From positions 1 through 13,206 of the forward strand of contig JAIDMV010000074.1 in NCBI GenBank assembly GCA_029050385.1: a stretch of 13,206 nt of DNA, given 5' to 3'. The position numbers and the translations under genes were made by a program. Of the stretch, positions 6,232 through 13,206 are shown piece after piece. This DNA is from Anaeroplasmataceae bacterium (GTDB taxonomy: Bacteria; Bacillota_I; Bacilli_A; Acholeplasmatales; Anaeroplasmataceae). The notes under the pieces are model-generated. The model did not search any database and was not told where the DNA came from. It saw nothing but the letters and a program-made list of their open reading frames with translations. Each line of letters starts with the position of its first letter. Position 1 is the first letter of the stretch.

Positions 6232-7629
6232 TTAAACTTGAATTTGGAGCCATTTTTTCTGGCTAAACCGCCAAATATTAAGCACCATTCTTAATGCCTG
6301 ATCAATTAGCATACCAATCCAAGCCCCCATTACACCTAACCCAATTGGATAACATAGTAGATAGGAAACCAAAGGTCTTATGCAGGTTACACTGACTAAA
6401 GAGCTTGTTGCAGTAAACTTTGTATCTCCACTTCCTCTTAAGATTCCTGTAATAACCCACTGAATATTTTGTGGAAGAGTTGTAAATGCTGCAATAATCA
6501 TAATGATTGATGCCATATTGGCACGTTCCGTTGTCTCAGGTTTATACATGCTGATAAGTAAATCTCTTGCCGAAAACATAAAAACACAAGTGATAATTGC
6601 ACAAAATATTGATATTGTCATACTGACCTTGGCATATACTATAGCCAAATCTTTCCGCTTTTCTCCAAGCCGATGTCCTACAATTGCTGCCGTTCCTATC
6701 GAGAAACCGTCTGCTAAGGTAAACATTAAGGAGTTTAAATCATTACAAATGCCATGTACATAGGTTGCGTCATCCCCTAAATAATTTACAATCAAAGCAA
6801 ATAAAATAAAGCCGATTCTCATAAAAATCTGATCAATAAAACAAGAGGGTAAAATATGTCCTATATCCTTTAATGTTTCTTTATCTAATATAAATAATTG
6901 CTTAAACTGAAGTTTTAAATATCCCTTAGGTAGTAAAATCGTGACTAAGCAAATCAAGAAAGCTACAGCATTACCTATTACTGTAGCTATTGCAGCACCT
7001 CCAATTCCTAACTCTGGAAAGCCCCAATGCCCTTCAATCAGTAGCCAGTTCAGTCCTATATTTACTAAATTGGCTACTAGGTTTGTCCACATCGATATTT
7101 TTGTCTTACCAATACCTCTTTGACAGGCATTAATTGTCAATCTTAAACCATTAAAAATAAAGCCTGAAGCAATAATTGTAAGATAGGTAGTTGCATAATC
7201 AATCGTATTTGAGGTTGCACCCATAAACTGGCATAAAGGACGAGCCAAGCATGCGACAAGTACACTTAAAACTGCAGAGATGCCAAAACAAAGCTTTAAA
7301 CCTTCATGTAATGTTCTATTCACAGCCTCTTGATTTTTCGCACCAAATCTTCTAGAAACTATGGCAGTTAAAGCAATATTTAAAGCCGTTATAAAACAAA
7401 TCATAAAATAAATCGGCTGTTTAGTTATCGTAACTGCAGAGTTTGCATCATTTCCTATCGTAGAAACCATTATTCCATCAAACATAGTCACTAACGCGAC
7501 TAAAAAGCCTTCCACCATAGAAGGCCAAACAATTTTCATTACATCCTTGGTAACCTTAGAATATTTTGGAATTTCTCCTTGCTTATCAGACTCTTTGACT
7601 AACTTTTGCGTATCAAATAATCTTATCAA
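6232..7629 (-). CDS. MATE-family multidrug/solute efflux transporter, TTG start
   Basis: A 12-span inner-membrane protein of the MATE family (cation-coupled export of drugs or metabolites; substrate not predictable). After a charged N-terminus of about 30 residues comes VMKIVWPSMVEGFLVALVTMFDGIMVSTIG, the typical first MATE span, with D in span 1. A middle break, LQFKQLFILDKETLKDIGHILPSCFIDQIFMRIG, starts the second six-span half. IGMLIDQALRMVLNIWRF near the end is also typical. Start choice: the open frame reaches a GTG at 7638, but that codon sits directly against AAGAG without spacing. The GAGGTGAT there stands about five bases before an in-frame TTG (7629-7627), which I prefer; the product is then 465 residues. 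It starts 12 bases after the rlmH stop. No terminator hairpin follows before the uxa promoter, so read-through into uxaBAC is possible. Confidence 0.9.
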   Translation of the reverse strand: MIRLFDTQKLVKESDKQGEIPKYSKVTKDVMKIVWPSMVEGFLVALVTMFDGIMVSTIGNDANSAVTITKQPIYFMICFITALNIALTAIVSRRFGAKNQEAVNRTLHEGLKLCFGISAVLSVLVACLARPLCQFMGATSNTIDYATTYLTIIASGFIFNGLRLTINACQRGIGKTKISMWTNLVANLVNIGLNWLLIEGHWGFPELGIGGAAIATVIGNAVAFLICLVTILLPKGYLKLQFKQLFILDKETLKDIGHILPSCFIDQIFMRIGFILFALIVNYLGDDATYVHGICNDLNSLMFTLADGFSIGTAAIVGHRLGEKRKDLAIVYAKVSMTISIFCAIITCVFMFSARDLLISMYKPETTERANMASIIMIIAAFTTLPQNIQWVITGILRGSGDTKFTATSSLVSVTCIRPLVSYLLCYPIGLGVMGAWIGMLIDQALRMVLNIWRFSQKKWLQIQV

Positions 7630-7641
7630 AGCTATCACCTC

Positions 7642-8112
7642 TTATTTATGATATGTTTCATGATTTATAATCTTAAAAGAACGATAAATCTGCTCTAATA
7701 GAATTACCTGCATCAACTGATGAGGAAAAGTCATTTTAGAAAAACATAAGTGATAATCCATCTTCTTTAAAAGCTCATCTCCTAGACCTAAAGATCCACC
7801 TATCACAAAAACAATGTGCGAATTGTAATAGGAAAAAATATGAGATATTTTCTCTGCCAATTCAGGACTTGTAAGCATTTCACCCTTTAAATTTAACGCA
7901 ATTTTATAAGAATTTTCAGGTAGTTTAGCAAGAAGCTTTAGTGCTTCTTTGTTTTTAATGTCTGTTTCACTCGTATTATCACTAATAACCTCATCTGGTA
8001 CTGAAATGAATTCCACTTTACAAAATTTAGATATTCTTTTAGAATATTCTAAAATAGCATCCTTGAGATACTTTTCTTTAATATTCCCTACACTTAGTAT
8101 TGTTATTCTCAT
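7642..8112 (-). CDS. rlmH: 23S rRNA (pseudouridine1915-N3)-methyltransferase RlmH
   Basis: SPOUT-class methyltransferase that methylates N3 of pseudouridine 1915 in helix 69 of 23S rRNA, using S-adenosylmethionine. The 156-residue length is typical. The SAM-binding knot loop is visible as FVIGGSLGLG (102-111). The highly conserved C-terminus SKMTFPHQLMQVILLEQIYR (125-144), ending in ETYHK, leaves little doubt. The start codon overlaps the walJ stop by four bases (ATGA), so translation is coupled. An AAAGG lies ten bases before the ATG. In many Firmicutes rlmH lies near walJ at the end of the wal region; here the two are adjacent. Confidence 0.96.
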   Translation of the reverse strand: MRITILSVGNIKEKYLKDAILEYSKRISKFCKVEFISVPDEVISDNTSETDIKNKEALKLLAKLPENSYKIALNLKGEMLTSPELAEKISHIFSYYNSHIVFVIGGSLGLGDELLKKMDYHLCFSKMTFPHQLMQVILLEQIYRSFKIINHETYHK

Positions 8113-8936
8113 AAGCTATATACCTTTGTAGGAAGAGGGGATGTAATGACAAATTCCACCCCAGAAGTATCCATCCCTAAATCTTCCATAACCTTTTTTC
8201 TTGTTAGTTCTATAATTTCTGATAGATTGCATTCTTGAGAAATGTGGGCATAAAACACAAGTCTAGTCTTATCTCCCATAACTTTAGCTAAAGTCACTGC
8301 TGCATCCTCATTAGATAAATGACCATGATCCGATAAAATACGTTGTTTTAAAGCATAAGTTCTATCAGAAGACATCAAAATATAAGGATCGTGATTAAAT
8401 TCTAAAACATAACAATCCGCATTAGAAATAGTTTCAAATAAGGAATGATGAACATAACCTGTATCTGTTATATAGACTAAAGTCTGTTGATGATCTTTAA
8501 TTTTAAAGCCTACAGATTCTAATGCATCATGAAATGTAGGAAGCACTTCAATCTCAGTTTTACCCAAAGAAATAGATTCATAGAGTATAGAATTCGCCAA
8601 CCTATTTAATAATATAATACTGCCTGAAGATAATTTTTCTTGTAAAACAGGCTTCAAGGATTCATTTTTTCCATTCAAAATCGCTTGGTAGGTTCCTTTT
8701 GTCATATAGCAGGTGAGGTTACCTTTTTTTAAAACCGTGCATAAAGAACGAATATGATCTTCATGTTCATGCGTTATAAAAAGTGTATCAATTTGCGAAA
8801 AATCTAAATTCAACTTATTTAATTCATTATCTATACATCTTTTACTAATGCCTGTATCAATTAAAATTTTATGATCTTCTGTCTCAACATAGGTACAATT
8901 TCCTGTAGAGCCACTAGCAAATACTTCAATACGCAT
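8109..8936 (-). CDS. walJ: MBL-fold metallohydrolase WalJ/YycJ
   Basis: Metallo-beta-lactamase-fold hydrolase of the YycJ/WalJ family, cytoplasmic, 275 residues. In Bacilli it belongs to the WalRK cell-wall regulon and has been linked to DNA-replication and repair coordination and to cell-wall control; the substrate is a nuclease-type guess from the fold. Visible motifs are SGSTGNC (8-14), the metal-binding THEHEDH (55-61), YITDTGYV, LEFNHDPYIL with a conserved NHD, and SDHGHLSNEDAA. The SD GAGGTGA lies seven bases before the ATG. The stop codon is TGA and overlaps the rlmH start. The walR, walK, walH and walI genes that often precede it are not here; instead it has its own promoter. Confidence 0.93.
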   Translation of the reverse strand: MRIEVFASGSTGNCTYVETEDHKILIDTGISKRCIDNELNKLNLDFSQIDTLFITHEHEDHIRSLCTVLKKGNLTCYMTKGTYQAILNGKNESLKPVLQEKLSSGSIILLNRLANSILYESISLGKTEIEVLPTFHDALESVGFKIKDHQQTLVYITDTGYVHHSLFETISNADCYVLEFNHDPYILMSSDRTYALKQRILSDHGHLSNEDAAVTLAKVMGDKTRLVFYAHISQECNLSEIIELTRKKVMEDLGMDTSGVEFVITSPLPTKVYSL

Positions 8937-8962
8937 TATAGTTCACCTCAAAAACATAATAG

Positions 8963-8991
8963 ATTATAGCATACTTCGACTTTTATTGCAA
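8963..8991 (-). promoter_or_regulatory. Promoter of walJ-rlmH-MATE with extended -10
   Basis: On the minus strand TTGCAA (8991-8986), a 17-base spacer and a perfect TATAAT (8968-8963) are preceded by TG at the extended -10 position (TGCTATAAT). Transcription should start near 8956, about 20 bases before the ATG at 8936. The -35 begins inside the T-rich tail of the terminator of the upstream small gene. Confidence 0.8.
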
Positions 8992-9014
8992 AAGAAAAAG
9001 CCGAGAACTCGGCT
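8987..9014 (-). terminator. Terminator after the tiny membrane peptide
   Basis: AGCCGAG (8999-9005) pairs with CTCGGCT (9008-9014); allowing a four-base loop, the stem is six pairs with strong GC content. On the minus strand it is followed by TTTTCTTTTGC. It ends the small gene at 9037-9129 and separates it from the walJ promoter, which overlaps the tail. Confidence 0.85.
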
Positions 9015-9036
9015 AAAGAGTATATTCAAGGAAGCC

Positions 9037-9129
9037 TTATGCTAACCAAGCTGCACCAATAATGACAAGTAAAATAAATAATACTAAAATTAATGCATAT
9101 CCATATTCATTAGAATTACAGTTTGCCAT
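9037..9129 (-). CDS. Tiny transmembrane protein, YjcZ-like family (30 aa)
   Basis: This encodes a 30-residue peptide, MANCNSNEYGYALILVLF then ILLVIIGAAWLA: a short polar N-terminus of about nine residues followed by one membrane span reaching almost to the end. The pattern G-Y-A-L-I-x-V-L-F-I-L-L-x-I-I-G-A matches the tiny transmembrane proteins of Bacilli often annotated as sporulation protein YjcZ, whose role is poorly known. AGGAGGTG stands eight bases before the ATG, and a clear terminator follows the TAA, so this is a real expressed gene and not a chance frame. I see no convincing promoter: the upstream stretch contains CATAATATA, which fits the SigK -10 form, but no matching -35. It is divergent from the lipoprotein operon. 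Confidence 0.85.
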   Translation of the reverse strand: MANCNSNEYGYALILVLFILLVIIGAAWLA

Positions 9130-9235
9130 AGATGTGGCACCTCCTTTCCTTTCTACTACTATATTATGAAATAATATAAATTAATTTAGTATTATTTGCC
9201 TAGATATGAAATTATTTTTGCTGAAAATAAAGTTT

Positions 9236-9253
9236 GTTGTTGCAATTTACAAC
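9236..9253. promoter_or_regulatory. Inverted repeat over the -35 of the lipoprotein promoter
   Basis: GTTGT (9236-9240) and ACAAC (9249-9253) are inverted repeats separated by eight bases and cover the -35 element. This could be an operator, but five-base arms in AT-rich DNA may be chance. Confidence 0.2.
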
Positions 9254-9273
9254 TAATAATGTTATCATATAAT
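9246..9273 (+). promoter_or_regulatory. Sigma-A type promoter of the lipoprotein operon
   Basis: TTTACA (9246-9251), a 16-base spacer and a perfect TATAAT (9268-9273). Transcription should start near 9280, 37 bases before the ATG at 9317. An AAGGAG at 9301-9306, ten bases from the ATG, serves as the SD. Confidence 0.7.
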
Positions 9274-9316
9274 GTGCTATGGTTTGAAATTCTAATAAAA
9301 AAGGAGTTATCGATAT

Positions 9317-12300
9317 ATGTTTAAAAAACTAAAATCTAAATCACGAAGATTGGGCTTAGTCGTATCCTTCTTCGTTTTAATTATAACGCTGTCTGGGTGT
9401 AAATCAGCAGGTAAACCTTTAGGAAACCTAGATAAGGACACGGTTTATCTATCCGCGGGTGATCAAAAAGTCACAAAAGGTGAACTTTGGAATGAACTTC
9501 GTTGGAATGCAAGTAACGTATTAACAGACAAAATTACAGAAGTTGTTATGAAAGACTATGTTGAAAAAGTTAGTCTAATCATGGACAAATCTTATACTGA
9601 TCTTACAGATGATCAAAAGAAATTATTCGCAGATGAATTTTCTAATGAGGATTACGACAAATTAAAAGAATCTTATGAAAGTCGTCTAGAAGATTATGTA
9701 ATTGAAGATATTTACAATTACAATTATAATTCAACCAATAGCTATGACAAAATTAAAGATACGAACGAGTATGATGCAAAAAAATTAATCATTCAATATT
9801 GTGATGAAGTTTATACAAACTACAATTTGAAGGAAATTAACAATCAGCCTCTTCAAAATTTTGTCACTGAAGCTGTTGATAAAAGAGAAAATTATGTAAC
9901 TATAGCAAAAGAACTAAAAACTTTATACTATCAATCTTTAGCTAAAGAATTATTAGCATATTCTGTATTAGAAGATGATATCAAAGAAGCTTATGAGAAT
10001 AGAGATACAGACAATGAAGATGATTTAGGTTATTTCACAAAATCTGAGTATACAAATAAGTTCAAATCAGACTTTGCAAATCAATCTGACTTAAATTTAA
10101 TTCTTATTCATTTCTCTACTGAACAAGAATTTACTTCTACTCTTCGTTCCTTTGGATTAAAGGTATATGAAAACAATCTTGTTTATGTTCCACTTCTTAC
10201 TGATGAAAAGGGCGTTCCTACAGAAACCTTTACAGAATATTGTTCTCGTTATGACGATATGACTACAAGTGAGTTAAAGGATATTCATCAATTTTTGAAT
10301 CCTTTAGCTATCGCTCAAATCTATATTCAAATGTATAACTACTTATATGGTGGATATCGTGATTATTTATATGATGATTCTTATGCTAAATACTTTGATA
10401 ATGTAGAAGATTTAATTAAGATCACTTCTGATATTAGTGATAAATCTCAGTTATCTTTAGATCAAGAGGCAGATGTAAACAGAATTCGTGATGCGTTAGC
10501 CAATCAAAAAGATTCATATGATGTTGATTCTTTCTACACTAGAGAAGAAATAGATAAGATTGGCTCTTCTTTCTCTACATATTTATATGAAACATTATGC
10601 TTACCATTTAAGGCTGCAGCTGACGATGATAGTTTATGCTATTCTACTTCTACTCAAAGCTACAATAGTTCATATTGGATTGCTTATAAATTCGGACAAG
10701 ATCCAGATCAATATGAAGACATTTATAATAAGAGTACAGTAGATGATGATTTATATGATAGCATTGCAGCAAATGAAGAATTAAAATTAGCTATCGAAGA
10801 ACTTTTAAAGCAAGATAAAATGACTGAAAGCAAGATTAATGAAGCTTTAAAAGAAAGAACTGATGAAGTTGAAATTAAGATTTACGATGAAGCATTAGAA
10901 ATTGCCTATGCAACAAGTCATTCTGACTATTCAAAGACTTATGGCAAAGCTCCAAATAATAATGTGATTGCAACATTAAAATATAATAAGAAAACATGGA
11001 ATTTAAATATCGTTGAAAATAAAGAGGATGAAAAAGCTTTAAATGATGGTGTTTATAACATTCTTGAAAGACAAAACGGTATTACAACAGCTATTGATAT
11101 CTTAAGCAAAAAGGTTGTTAAACAAACAAAGGCATATAAGGATACAGAAAAAGATATCCAAGACTATAAGGAAACTATAGAATTTGTATTAGCTGCTTTC
11201 TCTAATGATTATTATTCTACTAGTGGTTATTCTTCTTCAATTGGTAAGTATAACTTTATGATGCTTTATTTCCATTCTGTAGATATTAACTTCATTGTTA
11301 ATGAAATATATCGTGTAAATGGTGCTGCTGCAAAAATTTTAACAAACTATAACTCAAATAAATTATTAGAATTTTTCAAATCTTATTCAGATAATATTTA
11401 TAATAACTATTTTTCAATTAGTGGTAAAAGATTAGTAGTATATCTTGATGCAGATGATGATTCAGTAAAGGACGATGTAACAGACTGGCGTGCTGAACAA
11501 AAGGTATTAGCTCAAAATCTTATTCGTCAAATTTATAATGAGGTTGCTTCTACTACTGGTTCTCATGCAGATGCCTTATCTTCTATTGTTACTGAGATTA
11601 ATGAATCAGCACGTGCTAAATTTGAAAATAATCCAATCGCTCCTGAAAATAAATGGGCAGAATATCGTAAGGCTGGATTAAATGTTGAAATGGAAGACAT
11701 TTCAGCTGACAATAGTACTACTTCTCTAGATTTTGCGTTAAAAGCAAGATTATTAGAAATTTTCAAATCTCCTTCTTATAGTATTAATAATACTACTCCT
11801 ACAGAGTATATGGAAGATTTACAAGATCCAAATACTGAAATATTACAAACAAAAGATGGTTACAATTTACTTCTTGTAACTGCAGCTGATTTCCAAACTT
11901 CTGCTGAATTCAAAGAAGAGGATGATAAGTTAGGTTTATTTAAAGACTTATCTGTATATTATAACGAAGAATATCATCAGGTTGGAAGTGTTTATAATAA
12001 TGATAAGCTACTTACTATTGAACAAATTCGTTTATACGTTCTAGAATATGTATCTAGTCAAACCTCTAACCTTTCTCCAGCTGCAATATCTTCTGCTTTA
12101 AATAGTTTCTTATCTCCTGTTATTACTAGATACACAGCAAATGAAACTCAAAGAGATATTGTGATTTACTTAATTGAAACGAAAGCCGGAGCTCTTAACT
12201 TTGGTGAAAATTATGATCGTTTCCAAAAGATTTTAGAAATCAATCATAATTCTGCAGATGAATATATTTCTATTTACTTTGAAGAAGATTCAACAGACAC

Positions 12301-12382
12301 TCTTAAAACATATGAAAATTGGTGGAAGAATCTTCAAGAAATTATTTCAGATATTTTATTAACGGAAGGAGAGAATGCATAA
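9317..12382 (+). CDS. Large SurA/PrsA-like extracytoplasmic lipoprotein (1021 aa)
   Basis: A secreted, lipid-anchored protein: basic N-terminus, hydrophobic core, and lipobox LSGC with the modified Cys at 28. After the anchor comes PLGNLDKDTVYLSAGDQKVTKGELWNELR (34-62), which has the form of a SurA_N/PrsA chaperone N-terminus (strand, K-x-T-x-x-E-L, helices to about 130). Helix-rich sequence follows to about 255, then a strand-helix LILIHFSTEQEFTSTLRSFG (261-280) like the first strand of a parvulin domain. A second, weaker SurA_N-like unit may start near 555-600 (LKYNKKTWNL, DGVYNILERQNGITTAIDILSKKVV), with strands RLVVYLDADDDS (705-716) and LQTKDGYNLLLVTAADF (843-859), the last resembling the closing parvulin strand. 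I see no GGDLG-type catalytic core, so isomerase activity is doubtful. It is rich in Asp, Tyr and Asn and several times longer than usual PrsA proteins. A role as extracellular foldase or secretion helper is inference. Confidence 0.75.
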   Translation: MFKKLKSKSRRLGLVVSFFVLIITLSGCKSAGKPLGNLDKDTVYLSAGDQKVTKGELWNELRWNASNVLTDKITEVVMKDYVEKVSLIMDKSYTDLTDDQKKLFADEFSNEDYDKLKESYESRLEDYVIEDIYNYNYNSTNSYDKIKDTNEYDAKKLIIQYCDEVYTNYNLKEINNQPLQNFVTEAVDKRENYVTIAKELKTLYYQSLAKELLAYSVLEDDIKEAYENRDTDNEDDLGYFTKSEYTNKFKSDFANQSDLNLILIHFSTEQEFTSTLRSFGLKVYENNLVYVPLLTDEKGVPTETFTEYCSRYDDMTTSELKDIHQFLNPLAIAQIYIQMYNYLYGGYRDYLYDDSYAKYFDNVEDLIKITSDISDKSQLSLDQEADVNRIRDALANQKDSYDVDSFYTREEIDKIGSSFSTYLYETLCLPFKAAADDDSLCYSTSTQSYNSSYWIAYKFGQDPDQYEDIYNKSTVDDDLYDSIAANEELKLAIEELLKQDKMTESKINEALKERTDEVEIKIYDEALEIAYATSHSDYSKTYGKAPNNNVIATLKYNKKTWNLNIVENKEDEKALNDGVYNILERQNGITTAIDILSKKVVKQTKAYKDTEKDIQDYKETIEFVLAAFSNDYYSTSGYSSSIGKYNFMMLYFHSVDINFIVNEIYRVNGAAAKILTNYNSNKLLEFFKSYSDNIYNNYFSISGKRLVVYLDADDDSVKDDVTDWRAEQKVLAQNLIRQIYNEVASTTGSHADALSSIVTEINESARAKFENNPIAPENKWAEYRKAGLNVEMEDISADNSTTSLDFALKARLLEIFKSPSYSINNTTPTEYMEDLQDPNTEILQTKDGYNLLLVTAADFQTSAEFKEEDDKLGLFKDLSVYYNEEYHQVGSVYNNDKLLTIEQIRLYVLEYVSSQTSNLSPAAISSALNSFLSPVITRYTANETQRDIVIYLIETKAGALNFGENYDRFQKILEINHNSADEYISIYFEEDSTDTLKTYENWWKNLQEIISDILLTEGENA

Positions 12383-13206
12383 TGAGAAAGCATAACAAAT
12401 TATTCCTACTATGTAGTGCTGGATTATTAGCACTTTCTGTAGCTTCTTGTGGTGGAAAAGAAGTGAGAAACACCTCTGTTCCTCTTGGAAATTTGAATAC
12501 TTCTTCTGTTATCGCATCTAATGGCGATGTTGTATTAAAAAATGATTTATTCTATTCTAGACTTCGTTCTAAAGGATATAACACTGTTGTAAATCAAATT
12601 AAAAAATCTTTATTTGCTGAAGAATATGATTTTGTAAAATCTCAAATTAATCTAAACGATTCTGTTGTTACAGACGAGGAACAAGATTTATTTAATTCTT
12701 ATGCAAGTGAAATTTTTGGAACTTCTTCTAAAACTCAACTTCAAGATTTTGATGAAGAGGCTAAAGAAAAGTCCATTCAAAAGTTTATTGATAATGCTTA
12801 TCTTAGAGGTATCACAGTAACAAAAGAGAATTGTTTAAGTTATACTTTCGAGCAAGAAAAAATTAAGTTTTCCTACATTCCTCAAGAAATAATCGAAGAA
12901 AAATTACTTTCAATTGCTCAAGACAAAGCTACAAAAGATGCATTGGATAAAATTGTTGATGAGGAAAAGATTACAGATGATGATGATAAGTTAGTAGTAA
13001 ACAGTAATTATTTTTCTGATGTTAACTATTCTAGTTATTATGCTTCCCATCAAAAAACATATGGTACATATCGCGCTATCATCATTCAGTTTAACAATTT
13101 GAATGAAGCTCGTAATGTCATTTCTTCTGTTGAAGCAAAGATGGGTCATTCCCTTACAGACAGCAATGCAGATACTTATGCATTAGAGTTCTATGTTAAT
13201 CTATAT
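12382..13206 (+). CDS. Second SurA/PrsA-like lipoprotein, C-terminus cut by window edge
   Basis: The first 275 codons are open to the end of the window. The ATG overlaps the stop of the preceding gene by one base (TAATG), with an AGGAGA SD nine bases upstream, so the two are translationally coupled. The signal peptide ends in the lipobox VASC with Cys at 23. The mature start SVPLGNLNTSSVIASNGDVV, running on to KNDLFYSRLR, parallels PLGNLDKDTVYLSAGDQKVTKGELWNELR of its neighbour. Further along, YRAIIIQFNNLNEARNVISSV (about 231-251) matches LILIHFSTEQEFTSTLRSF in the same order, and ALEFYVNLY matches the following IYIQMYNYLYG. The two are thus colinear paralogues. This one lacks the Asp/Tyr-rich expansion near residues 100-150 of the first. 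The same inferred role applies: membrane-anchored extracellular folding factor. Total length is unknown. Confidence 0.8.
   Translation, partial: MRKHNKLFLLCSAGLLALSVASCGGKEVRNTSVPLGNLNTSSVIASNGDVVLKNDLFYSRLRSKGYNTVVNQIKKSLFAEEYDFVKSQINLNDSVVTDEEQDLFNSYASEIFGTSSKTQLQDFDEEAKEKSIQKFIDNAYLRGITVTKENCLSYTFEQEKIKFSYIPQEIIEEKLLSIAQDKATKDALDKIVDEEKITDDDDKLVVNSNYFSDVNYSSYYASHQKTYGTYRAIIIQFNNLNEARNVISSVEAKMGHSLTDSNADTYALEFYVNLY

Noticed and set aside
1750..7123. Several plus-strand open frames of 60-91 codons antisense to uxaC, uxaA, rlmH and the MATE gene
   Set aside because: They lie wholly inside well-recognised genes on the other strand, have no convincing ribosome binding sites and show no recognisable protein pattern.
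8105..8112. Possible use of genetic code 4 (TGA as Trp), because reading through the walJ TGA adds only two residues before TAA
   Set aside because: All conserved Trp positions in the enzymes are TGG and no gene needs an internal TGA. The ATGA overlap with rlmH is a normal coupling arrangement.
9140..9175. SigK-like CATAATATA upstream of the tiny membrane peptide as a sporulation promoter
   Set aside because: The matching -35 (AC at about 16 bases) is absent and the region is so AT-rich that such a match is expected by chance.
10560..11766. Open frames of 60 and 67 codons within the large lipoprotein gene, one in another plus frame and one antisense
   Set aside because: No SD, low-complexity translations, and the host frame is open without interruption through both.
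12375..12392. ATG at 12375 as alternative start for the second lipoprotein
   Set aside because: It is in another frame and reaches a stop after six codons.

Overview
This is an AT-rich window of ordinary bacterial chromosome from a low-GC Firmicute. The family content (a WalJ/YycJ-RlmH pair, a Bacilli-type tiny transmembrane protein, AAGGAGG-like Shine-Dalgarno sites, lipoprotein foldase-like genes) suggests Bacilli in the broad sense. An Erysipelotrichia-like or related gut lineage is my guess, not something the sequence proves. TGG is used freely for Trp and TGA serves as the walJ stop, so the standard bacterial code fits. I see no RNA genes, insertion sequences, CRISPR arrays or phage genes.

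Layout. Everything left of about 9130 is on the minus strand; the rest is on the plus strand. Reading the minus strand in the direction of transcription: (i) a 30-residue single-span membrane peptide with its own terminator; (ii) walJ, rlmH and a MATE transporter, a tight run starting from a strong promoter just before walJ; (iii) the hexuronate operon uxaB-uxaA-uxaC with its own promoter and a clear terminator; (iv) a DUF1828-like gene, also closed by a terminator; (v) three consecutive small two-span membrane proteins, the last cut by the window edge, which look like tandem paralogues of the YcxB-like type. On the plus strand, diverging from the tiny membrane peptide, is an operon of two large paralogous lipoproteins: one of 1021 residues, and a second that overlaps it by one base and runs off the window.

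How the genes work together. UxaC, UxaB and UxaA are the three consecutive steps from D-galacturonate through D-tagaturonate and D-altronate to 2-keto-3-deoxygluconate, so the cell probably grows on pectin-derived uronate. The KDG kinase and aldolase, a uronate transporter and a dedicated regulator are not in the window. WalJ and RlmH are housekeeping neighbours in many Firmicutes. The two lipoproteins have SurA/PrsA-like N-termini and probably act outside the membrane in protein folding or secretion. They are the least described part of the window and the best candidate for something new.

Two start codons deserve correction relative to the longest open frame: uxaB probably starts at a GTG (6112) and the MATE gene at a TTG (7629). 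In both cases the only good Shine-Dalgarno lies inside the longer version.
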